Source: Gammaproteobacteria bacterium (GTDB lineage: Bacteria; Pseudomonadota; Gammaproteobacteria; Methylococcales; DRLZ01). From it: a DNA stretch of 49,508 bases. The notes under the pieces were generated by a model. The model was not told the DNA's origin. It searched no databases and worked only from the letters and a program-made list of their open reading frames with translations. Position numbers and translations under genes: made by a program. Location: NCBI GenBank assembly GCA_022600935.1, contig JAHZJL010000072.1, positions 1 through 49,508 on the forward strand. Reading direction: 5' to 3'. Every line of letters begins with the position of its first letter. Positions within the stretch are counted from its first letter, which is position 1. Below are positions 37,374 to 44,835 of this stretch, piece by piece.

Positions 37374-38972
37374 ATGTCAGTCAAAGAGTCCATGCTTTCA
37401 AAACCGCTGTTTGCTAGCATCTCCAAACTGAGTGCATTGTTTGTCACTTTGCTGATTGGTATGTCCGCCTGTTTTTTATACTGGGCGATTGACTATACCA
37501 ACCACCAGCATGTGCTGTTGCTGACTCTGGCAACCTTGTTCGGAATATTCATGGCGTTCAACATCGGCGGAAACGATGTCGCCAATTCATTCGGCACCAG
37601 TGTCGGGGCTGGTACATTGACCATCAGACAGGCCTTGATTGTCGCTGCAATTTTCGAAGTCAGCGGTGCTATTATCGCTGGTGGTGAAGTCACCAAAACC
37701 ATACGCAAAGGCATTGTCGATCTATCCCGGATCAGCATCGAACCCATGCAGTTTGTGTATATCATGATGTCAGCCCTGCTGGCAGGCGCAATCTGGTTGT
37801 TATTTGCTACTCGACGTGGCTGGCCGGTATCCACCACTCATTCCATTGTCGGTGGAATTGTTGGCAGTTCCTTAATGCTCGGTTTATTAATTGGCGGAAC
37901 GGAAACCGGGCTATCCCTGGTCAAGTGGGACAAAATCGGCACGATCGTGTTTTCCTGGGTGTTGTCACCGATGCTGGGCGGACTGGTTTCATACCTGTTG
38001 TTTTACCAGATCAAGAAGCATGTTTTGAGCTTTAATGAAGCAGCCAGCAAGCTTATTGAAGCCATTCATCTTGAGAGAAAACAGCATATCGAGGATCACA
38101 AAACAGCCTTTGAACGCCTGGCTGAAATTCAACAGACTGCCTATACCAATGCGATAGCCAGAGATGCCTTGATTATCAGCGACCCGAATTACGACCCGGA
38201 TGACCTGGAGTCCGAGTTTTATAAAAAAATCCATGAACTGGAACAGAAAAAACGCACGATACATGCAACCCGTGCTTTGGAAAACTGGGTTCCCCTGATT
38301 GCCGCTCTGGGTACTATGGTGATTGCCGCCATGTTGTTATTCAAAGGCTTGAAACACATGGAACTGGGCCTGACAACCATGCATAATTTTCTGATTATGG
38401 GGATGCTGGGTGCTAGTATCTGGATGGCGACATTTATTTTTGCCAAAACACTGAAATCAAAAGACCTGGAGAAGTCGACTTTTCTGATGTTCAGCTGGAT
38501 GCAGGTCTTTACCGCTTCAGGGTTTGCATTCAGTCACGGTTCCAATGATATTGCCAATGCAATCGGCCCGTTTGCCGCAATTCTCGATGTCTTGCGAAAC
38601 GGCCAGATCAACACAGCGGCGGCTGTTCCTACGATTGCCATGGTCACGTTTGGTATCGCCATGATCGCTGGACTCTGGTTTATCGGCAAGGACGTGATCA
38701 GAACAGTCGGTCATAATCTCACTGTAATGCATCCGGCATCCGGTTTTTCCGCCGAGCTGAGCGCGGCTTCGGTTGTCATGTGTGCCTCTTTACTGGGACT
38801 GCCGGTGTCCAGCACCCATATCCTGATTGGTGCTGTACTCGGTGTGGGCATGGTCAATCACAATACCAACTGGAATTTAATGAAGCCGATCGGTCTGGCC
38901 TGGGTCATTACATTGCCTGCAGCGGGGCTGCTCTCGGCGATTACATTTTATCTGTTCAGCAGTCTGTTTTAG
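37374..38972 (+). CDS. Inorganic phosphate transporter, PiT family
   Basis: The 532-residue protein has two copies of the PiT signature: [19 protein letters not shown] near residue 65 and [15 protein letters not shown] near residue 389. Each is followed by a P-V-S-T/S-T-H motif ([12 protein letters not shown] and [12 protein letters not shown]). About ten membrane helices are split by a long charged cytoplasmic loop (about 220-305). PiT proteins import metal-phosphate or phosphate by cation coupling. The gene converges on the SulP gene with only 29 bp between stops. Confidence 0.93.
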   Translation: MSVKESMLSKPLFASISKLSALFVTLLIGMSACFLYWAIDYTNHQHVLLLTLATLFGIFMAFNIGGNDVANSFGTSVGAGTLTIRQALIVAAIFEVSGAIIAGGEVTKTIRKGIVDLSRISIEPMQFVYIMMSALLAGAIWLLFATRRGWPVSTTHSIVGGIVGSSLMLGLLIGGTETGLSLVKWDKIGTIVFSWVLSPMLGGLVSYLLFYQIKKHVLSFNEAASKLIEAIHLERKQHIEDHKTAFERLAEIQQTAYTNAIARDALIISDPNYDPDDLESEFYKKIHELEQKKRTIHATRALENWVPLIAALGTMVIAAMLLFKGLKHMELGLTTMHNFLIMGMLGASIWMATFIFAKTLKSKDLEKSTFLMFSWMQVFTASGFAFSHGSNDIANAIGPFAAILDVLRNGQINTAAAVPTIAMVTFGIAMIAGLWFIGKDVIRTVGHNLTVMHPASGFSAELSAASVVMCASLLGLPVSSTHILIGAVLGVGMVNHNTNWNLMKPIGLAWVITLPAAGLLSAITFYLFSSLF

Positions 38973-39001
38973 CCTTTGCGACATATCAACGCATAATCGA
39001 G

Positions 39002-40792
39002 CTACTCTATTTCAGGTTTAACTGGCTCTCTTTGAGATAACGCTTGCGCTGCTTCATGAGTAGTAAAAAACACCTGACCGGGTTGCAGTTTTGATAATAG
39101 CAGCGTGGCTTGCAAGCGATCCATCACAGGTCCTTTAACTTCAGCAAAATGCAGTGTAATGCGGTTTTTTGCGAGACTGTCGATCAGGTTCTCTAAAGTT
39201 TCCAGTGCTGTTGAATCGATATAACTGACCGAGGTAAAAATCAACACTACATGTTGCAAATACGGATATTGCTCAATTTCACAGTCAACAAAATCCTCCA
39301 GATAACCGGCGTTGGCGAACGTCATGTTTTCATCGACTCGGATCAGTAACAAGTTCGGCCAGGTTTCAACCTGGTGACGCTTGATATTACGGAAATGCTG
39401 GGTTTCGGGAATTTCACCCACAACGGCAATATGCGGTTGACTGGTGCGCCACAGATAACCCAGCAAAGTCACGGCTATGCCAATTCCCAGTCCCTGCTCG
39501 ATGCCAAATAACAAGACTCCGCCAAATGTGCTGATTTCAGCGATGGCATCAGCTTTATCAAATTGCCAGACCTGCAGTATTGAGCGCAATTTGATCAACG
39601 GTGTTATGGCGACCAGGATAATGGCTGCAAGCGAGGTTTTCAGAATATGTGCAAAACCGTCAGTAAACAAGGTCACTACGACAGCCAGTAACAGTGCTGC
39701 AATCAACATGGCGATTTGAGTAACAGCGCCGGCGTTGAAATTGACCATGGTGCGACTGAATCCCCCGGCTACCGGCATTCCTCCACTCAATGCAGCCATC
39801 AGATTGGAGCCCGACAAGGCAATCAATTCCTGATTAGGATCAATGCGTTGTTTACGGAAACGTGCAGTCACTTTGGCTATCGCAACACTTTCCACATAAG
39901 CGATTAACGCGATAAAAAAAGCAGATGGAAATAATAACCGCCAGTTTTCAAAATGAGTTGGTGGTAGCTTGAGCGCCGGCAGTCCGGCAGGAATTGCGCC
40001 AACAGTGGCAAGTTGATGTTGGTGACCGCTCAACATCACATATACAGAGCCAATCACCACAACGCAGATTGGCCCGGTTTTACACAGACCTGTTATCCAG
40101 GTCTGTTTCAGCCCCAGTCCAGTCAGCAGTCTGTTTAATGGTTTGTCAAACAATACCAGAGAGATCAGACTTGCAATACCAATCAGTGTTGTCAGCGGAT
40201 TGAATCCGGCAATACTGTTTGTGTAGCACGACCAGTCGAATCCACAGTGTAATTTCGGAAGACCCAGCAAAGCTGGTATCTGACTGCCGACAATGAGCAA
40301 TGCAGCACCGCTGGTAAAGCCGGTCAACACCGGATGGCTGATAAAGTTAACCAGCGTACCCATTCTGAACAACGCCATCAGCAACAAAATCAAACCGCTT
40401 TCAGCGGCCAGGATGATGGCACTGCCGAGCGGGTCACCGAGTCTGGCAACATCGGGAGCAGACAACGCTGCGGCGATCATGATCGCGGCAATCGATACCG
40501 GCCCCACCGACATCGTGCGGCTGGTTCCAGTCAGCACATAAACCAGTGGTGGCAGTATGCTGGCATACAAACCGACTTGCGCCGGTAAACCGGCCAGCAT
40601 TGCATATGCGACTCCCTGTGGTACCAGCAGGATTGCGGTAATCAACCCGGCAAAACAATCACTGCCAAAATCTTTGCGTGTATAACCACGAAGCCAGGAA
40701 CATACCGGCAGCCATTGTCTCAGTTTTTGGCAATAGCTGGAGTTGAGCAAGGCAAGCTTTGAATTCATAAATTTGGGACTTTCCTCATGCAC
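39002..40792 (-). CDS. SulP-family anion transporter with STAS domain
   Basis: The 596-residue protein has the SulP entry GLITAILLVPQGVAYAMLAGLPAQVGLYASILPPLVYVLTGTSR, about 10-12 membrane helices and a C-terminal STAS domain (about 470-580, with YIDSTALETLENLID). SulP proteins carry sulfate, bicarbonate or related anions. It lies 45 bp downstream of the persulfide dioxygenase gene on the same strand, so it is probably in the same sigma54-driven operon. This suggests movement of sulfite or sulfate produced from persulfide. A start eight codons later (MNSKLALL) is possible. Substrate is not determined by sequence. Confidence 0.88.
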   Translation of the reverse strand: MHEESPKFMNSKLALLNSSYCQKLRQWLPVCSWLRGYTRKDFGSDCFAGLITAILLVPQGVAYAMLAGLPAQVGLYASILPPLVYVLTGTSRTMSVGPVSIAAIMIAAALSAPDVARLGDPLGSAIILAAESGLILLLMALFRMGTLVNFISHPVLTGFTSGAALLIVGSQIPALLGLPKLHCGFDWSCYTNSIAGFNPLTTLIGIASLISLVLFDKPLNRLLTGLGLKQTWITGLCKTGPICVVVIGSVYVMLSGHQHQLATVGAIPAGLPALKLPPTHFENWRLLFPSAFFIALIAYVESVAIAKVTARFRKQRIDPNQELIALSGSNLMAALSGGMPVAGGFSRTMVNFNAGAVTQIAMLIAALLLAVVVTLFTDGFAHILKTSLAAIILVAITPLIKLRSILQVWQFDKADAIAEISTFGGVLLFGIEQGLGIGIAVTLLGYLWRTSQPHIAVVGEIPETQHFRNIKRHQVETWPNLLLIRVDENMTFANAGYLEDFVDCEIEQYPYLQHVVLIFTSVSYIDSTALETLENLIDSLAKNRITLHFAEVKGPVMDRLQATLLLSKLQPGQVFFTTHEAAQALSQREPVKPEIE

Positions 40793-40837
40793 CGAGTTAA
40801 CAATCCCAGGTATTGAACATCAGGAGACAGGGCTATC

Positions 40838-41953
40838 CTATTGATGAGTCCAGGCATCATAACCGCCAGCCATAGAAAGCACATTGGTATATCCTAATTG
40901 TTGCAGGCTGCGTGTTGCCAGTGCAGAGCGCCCGCCAGTCCGGCAATACACCAGTAGCGGTGCAGTTTTATCGCTGAGTTGGTCGAATGTGCCGATTTTG
41001 AATTCAAGCAATCCTCGAGGAATATTAATTGCGCCATCAATTGCTCCTGCCTCAAATTCATGCGGTTCTCGAACATCGAGGATATTTATTGGTCCGGCGT
41101 TCAGTTTTTGTCTGGCAGCAATCACATCAATTTCGGTAATTTCTCTTTTCGCCTCAGTGACCAATTGCTGTCCTGTTATGGATACAGTTGCCGCACACGT
41201 CGCTGTGTTATTGTCCTGGCCTGCTGTCTGGTCGGTTCGAGGTGTGGCAGCTTCCTGCCATTCTTCGTCAGTCAGTCCACACAAACGGTTAGCAGGCACT
41301 GATTGTTCAATCAGGCGCGGTGCAGGCAGATTCAGTTGATTCATAATTTCGATGAATTCATCGCGGGTTTTGCCTGCCAGTCTCGGGTTGCGGTTCTTTT
41401 CCTGAGCGATCGAGCTGACATAGCGCCCGTTGTAATCATGTCCAGGGTAAACCAGAGTTTCGTCCGGTAATTTGAATAATTTGCCGGTAATAGACTCATA
41501 AAGATCGCCAGGATTTCCTCCCTGGAAATCAGTACGTCCACATCCTTCAATAAACAAGGCGTCTCCGGTAAACACCCGGTCGCGCCACAGGAATGACATG
41601 CTGCCCGGAGTATGCCCGGGAGTACTGATCACGGTGATGACTTCGTTCTTGCCAAATCCCAGGGTTTCCCCGCCGGTGAGTTGTAAATCCGCCATTTCAG
41701 CGCCACAGGCCTGTCCAACAGCGGTCTGCGCTCCGGTACGCTGACGCAACATGCCGCTTGCTGTGATGTGATCGGCATGGACATGGGTTTCCAGGGAATA
41801 TTTGAGTGTAAGCTGATGTTGTTCCAATAATGCCATGTAATCATCGATATGGCTGTTGACCGGGTCGATAAACACAGCGTCTTTGGTGGATGGATCAGCT
41901 ATCAGATAGGTATACGTCCAGGTGTCTTCATCAAACAGTTGTTTAAATAACAT
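40838..41953 (-). CDS. Persulfide dioxygenase-rhodanese fusion (ETHE1-like)
   Basis: The 371-residue enzyme has an N-terminal metallo-beta-lactamase-fold ETHE1 domain: HVHADH (57-62), His114 in TPGHTPGS, Asp131 in TGDALFIEGCGRTDFQ and His172 in YPGHDYNG. ETHE1 enzymes use one iron (two His and one Asp) to oxidise glutathione persulfide to sulfite. Residues about 275-371 are a rhodanese domain with catalytic Cys337 in YCRTGGRS, which can move sulfane sulfur to or from sulfite. Such fusions are known in bacteria. GGAGG is 7 bases before the ATG. A sigma54 promoter precedes it, and the divergent gene encodes a sigma54 activator. Confidence 0.92.
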   Translation of the reverse strand: MLFKQLFDEDTWTYTYLIADPSTKDAVFIDPVNSHIDDYMALLEQHQLTLKYSLETHVHADHITASGMLRQRTGAQTAVGQACGAEMADLQLTGGETLGFGKNEVITVISTPGHTPGSMSFLWRDRVFTGDALFIEGCGRTDFQGGNPGDLYESITGKLFKLPDETLVYPGHDYNGRYVSSIAQEKNRNPRLAGKTRDEFIEIMNQLNLPAPRLIEQSVPANRLCGLTDEEWQEAATPRTDQTAGQDNNTATCAATVSITGQQLVTEAKREITEIDVIAARQKLNAGPINILDVREPHEFEAGAIDGAINIPRGLLEFKIGTFDQLSDKTAPLLVYCRTGGRSALATRSLQQLGYTNVLSMAGGYDAWTHQ

Positions 41954-42001
41954 GGTATTCCTCCAGATGTGTATTATTTGATCTCTTTGCTTTTATATTT
42001 A

Positions 42002-42017
42002 AGCACGTCTCATGCCA
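42002..42017 (-). promoter_or_regulatory. Predicted sigma54 promoter for the persulfide dioxygenase operon
   Basis: Read on the minus strand the site is TGGCATG-AGAC-GTGCT, against the consensus TGGCACG-N4-TTGCW. Both the GG at -24 and GC at -12 are present with exact spacing. The predicted start leaves a leader of roughly 35-40 bases with a strong ribosome-binding site (GGAGG at 41961-41965 on the opposite strand). Confidence 0.8.
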
Positions 42018-42077
42018 TCTTAATTACACTGTTAAATCGAATAGTTAATGCACCAAATTCTACCAAAGAGTAGAATT

Positions 42078-42148
42078 GTTTCATGATTTGTTTCAGGTGA
42101 AACAAATAAACACATAAAAATGAAACACGTGAAACACCCATATGAAAC
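42078..42148. promoter_or_regulatory. Cluster of TGAAAC/GTTTCA repeats and palindrome, candidate activator site
   Basis: Six copies of the hexamer lie within 71 bp: GTTTCA at 42078 and 42090, TGAAAC at 42098, 42121, 42130 and 42143. Two of them form a palindrome with 10-bp arms, ATTTGTTTCA (42086-42095) and TGAAACAAAT (42098-42107), separated by GG. The palindrome is about 70-105 bp upstream of the sigma54 promoter, a usual distance for an enhancer site. The last three copies fall within the first codons of the activator gene. Confidence 0.6.
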
Positions 42149-43517
42149 ATTTGATCATTTGAATCAATGGTTAGCCGGGTTGAATATTGACCAGGCAATT
42201 GACAGTCTTTGCCAGTTGTTTCCTGATGTTGCGGTTTTCGCAGTCAATGCTAATCAGCAGATCATCTTCTGGAATCAGGCAGCGCAACATTTACTTGGTT
42301 TTAACCAGGCGGAAATACTCGGTCAACATTGTCTCACAGCCAATCGCTGCGCTGAGTGCATGAAATCCTGTGGTTTGAAAACACAGGGAACAATTCGCTC
42401 GGAACCACTTAGGCTTTACCGCGATGATGGTCGAGCTGTTCAAGTCAGAAAGTTTGCGCAATCTTTTCGCTCAGAGTCAGGGGAATTTGCTGGCGGTATA
42501 GAGATGTTGATTGCAGTCTCAGGTCAGCATCAAAGCCACCTGACCGACTCGCCTCAAACAACTGAAAATGATCAGGATTTTTTTGGCATATTAAGTCGCT
42601 CCGAGCTCATGCAACAAGTCTTTCAGGTGATTCGCAATACCGCACAGACCGAAGCGACAGTTCTGGTCAGAGGCGAAAGCGGCACCGGTAAAGAGTTGGT
42701 GGCTCATGCTCTGCACACGCTCAGCCAGCGCCATCAAGGGCCGTTTATGGCGATCAATTGTGCGACATTATCGACCACTCTGCTGGAAAGTGAATTATTC
42801 GGCCATGTGCGCGGTGCCTTTACCGGCGCAATCAAGGATCACCCCGGGTTGTTGCGCAGTGCCGATCATGGCACGGTATTTCTGGATGAAATCGCCGAGC
42901 TGCCGCTGGAGCTGCAAGCCAAACTGCTGCGTTTTTTACAGGAGCGCAGCCTGACTCCGGTTGGCGGCCATCAGTCAGTCCACGTGAATGTGCGGATAAT
43001 CGCAGCAACGCATCGATCCTTGCGCGAGGAAGTCAAAGCGGGTCGTTTTCGTGAGGACTTAATGTATCGGTTGCGGGTGGTGCCAATTTTTCTGCCGCCT
43101 CTGCGTGAGCGTCGCGAAGATATCGAATTGCTGTTATGGCATTTCATCACTCAGCATAACCAAACCGGGCTTCGCCAGATCAACCAGATTAATCCCGATG
43201 TCATGCATTTGCTGGATCAATACCACTGGCCAGGCAATATTCGTGAATTACAAAATGTTATCGAGTATGCGTTTGCGGTTGGACGTAGCGATACCTTGAC
43301 CATGCGCGATTTGCCGCCGGAATTCCATGAACCGGAATCATCACCTGACACGCAACCTATCAATGACACCGCTTCACCAGACACTCAAACTCTGGATGAA
43401 GCCCAGCTCATCAGATCTGCCTTGCAACAACATCAAGGCAATATCAACCGTGCCGCAGCAGAACTCGGCATGAGTCGCGCGACATTCTGGCGCAAACGCA
43501 AACGCCTGGGGTTATAG
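42120..43517 (+). CDS. PAS-sigma54 activator, FisR-like, next to persulfide dioxygenase
   Basis: The 465-residue regulator has an N-terminal PAS-type sensor (about 30-130) holding a cysteine cluster Cys71-x5-Cys77-x2-Cys80-x3-Cys84. The AAA+ domain has Walker A GESGTGKE (185-192) and GAFTGA (232-237). A Fis-type helix-turn-helix (INRAAAELGMSRATFWRKRKRLGL) ends the protein. FisR of Cupriavidus, which senses sulfane sulfur through cysteines and activates persulfide dioxygenase genes with sigma54, is the functional precedent. Divergence from the dioxygenase gene and the sigma54 site fit that role. The cysteine spacing may differ from FisR, so the signal could be sulfane sulfur, redox or metal. 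Confidence 0.82.
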   Translation: MKHVKHPYETFDHLNQWLAGLNIDQAIDSLCQLFPDVAVFAVNANQQIIFWNQAAQHLLGFNQAEILGQHCLTANRCAECMKSCGLKTQGTIRSEPLRLYRDDGRAVQVRKFAQSFRSESGEFAGGIEMLIAVSGQHQSHLTDSPQTTENDQDFFGILSRSELMQQVFQVIRNTAQTEATVLVRGESGTGKELVAHALHTLSQRHQGPFMAINCATLSTTLLESELFGHVRGAFTGAIKDHPGLLRSADHGTVFLDEIAELPLELQAKLLRFLQERSLTPVGGHQSVHVNVRIIAATHRSLREEVKAGRFREDLMYRLRVVPIFLPPLRERREDIELLLWHFITQHNQTGLRQINQINPDVMHLLDQYHWPGNIRELQNVIEYAFAVGRSDTLTMRDLPPEFHEPESSPDTQPINDTASPDTQTLDEAQLIRSALQQHQGNINRAAAELGMSRATFWRKRKRLGL

Positions 43518-43542
43518 CGTACAGCAACAGTTCGCAATCCGG

Positions 43543-44049
43543 TTAGATGACCTGTTCCGCAACTGTCACCGCTGTCCATGGACCATTATCATTATGCAGC
43601 ATCGCCGACCAGTACCAGCTCGACACATCGTACCAACTATTCCCGTATCGATCATGGATACGCTCACAGACCCGCAAGGTTTTGTCACCATCGCGTGCCA
43701 GTACGCAACCCCATAACCCATGATCACGATCTCTGCTGATCGGTTGCGGCTCGACTGTATAGCCAGAGCCGCGTAAACAGTCAGCTGCAGGATGCAACTG
43801 TCTGGTCGGATGTTGAATATAACGCATAATGATTTCGCGACTGCCATCAGTGAATCGCGCAATCTGTCCCGGAAAGTTGAGGGTAAAGCCACGCTCTTGA
43901 TCAGACAAATCCAGTCGAATAATCGGAATATCATGAAACCGGGTTGGCCAGTCAGGTTGTTTGACGGTTTGCTTAGGAATACTGTGCTGCCCGGTTACAG
44001 GCACAAGTGCAGCACAAACCTGGATGAATATCACTATCCCGTAACGCAT
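43543..44049 (-). CDS. EpsI-like exosortase-associated periplasmic protein (tentative)
   Basis: The 168-residue protein begins with a signal-like hydrophobic segment (MRYGIVIFIQVCAALVPVTG). Its middle has HPAADCLRGSGY, which resembles the H-S-P-x-x-C-x-x-G-x-G-W motif of EpsI/DUF3485 proteins, and its C-terminal part has SSWYWSAML, like the tryptophan/tyrosine segment of EpsI. EpsI-type domains accompany or are fused to exosortases. The gene overlaps the exosortase gene by 16 bp, which strongly supports a shared role. The similarity is by eye and moderate. It is the last gene of the operon. Confidence 0.55.
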   Translation of the reverse strand: MRYGIVIFIQVCAALVPVTGQHSIPKQTVKQPDWPTRFHDIPIIRLDLSDQERGFTLNFPGQIARFTDGSREIIMRYIQHPTRQLHPAADCLRGSGYTVEPQPISRDRDHGLWGCVLARDGDKTLRVCERIHDRYGNSWYDVSSWYWSAMLHNDNGPWTAVTVAEQVI

Positions 44050-44825
44050 GGTTTTGCTCCCGGTTGATAACGGTGAATAGTCAAAATCCAGATGACTATC
44101 AAGCTGAAAACAAGCAAGCCGATAGCTTGATGCGCAATTGGGGGTGCTTCGACAATCCCGCTTTCAGTGAAAAACAACACAGTCGCTCGTACCACATTGC
44201 CGACAAACACTGCCATCATGGTCATGCTGGTACAAACCCAGGTCGTTAACAACGTTAAATTGCGCCACAATGCCAGGGTAAAATTAAGATACAACCCGGT
44301 CCATAACATCTTGATTCCGGCACACGGTGCATCGACAGCAATCACTTCCCCCATCCAGTATAACAATGTGCCTCTGGGAATCACTTCCAGTCCGAACAGA
44401 TTAAGCAGTTGCGCGGAAATAAATGCAGTCAGCAGGCGAATCGGGTATCCACCGTAAAACTGCAACGATGCAATCAAGGGTAGCGAGACCAGTAATAACC
44501 CGGCCAGACTAGCATGCAGCATGCGTTGGTAACACATGGAACCGAGTATAAACGCAAGCGCCAGAACGGCAAGTATGGCGCGAATCAGATCGGGCAGTCT
44601 GTCATAACCGACAGTATAAACAATCATGACCAGACAACTGCTGATGATTGCGACTCGGCTGGGAACAGCCCAGCGACCACGTTTGCATAACAACAGCAGA
44701 ACTGTGACCAGAGCCAGCACACCCCAGGGTTCATCCGAACCATCGAGCATACGGCGCACATACCATCCCCAAACCGGCCAGAACACGAGCAACTGGCCGG
44801 CAACAAACAGTTTTGGCGATACCAT
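44034..44825 (-). CDS. Exosortase (subclass not assigned)
   Basis: The start is placed at MVSPKLFVAG (ATG 44825) behind AAGGTG, giving 263 residues; the longer frame runs into the upstream gene. The protein has about eight membrane helices. The exosortase catalytic residues are visible: Cys168 in VDAPCAGIKML, Arg213 in GNVVRATVLFF and His232 in AHQAIGLLVF. Exosortases are inner-membrane transpeptidase-like enzymes that cut PEP-CTERM-type tails. The gene is 10 bp downstream of a VIT/vWA gene with such a tail and overlaps an EpsI-like gene. This points to a dedicated substrate. Confidence 0.88.
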   Translation of the reverse strand: MVSPKLFVAGQLLVFWPVWGWYVRRMLDGSDEPWGVLALVTVLLLLCKRGRWAVPSRVAIISSCLVMIVYTVGYDRLPDLIRAILAVLALAFILGSMCYQRMLHASLAGLLLVSLPLIASLQFYGGYPIRLLTAFISAQLLNLFGLEVIPRGTLLYWMGEVIAVDAPCAGIKMLWTGLYLNFTLALWRNLTLLTTWVCTSMTMMAVFVGNVVRATVLFFTESGIVEAPPIAHQAIGLLVFSLIVIWILTIHRYQPGAKPCVTG

Positions 44826-44835
44826 TGCTTTCACC

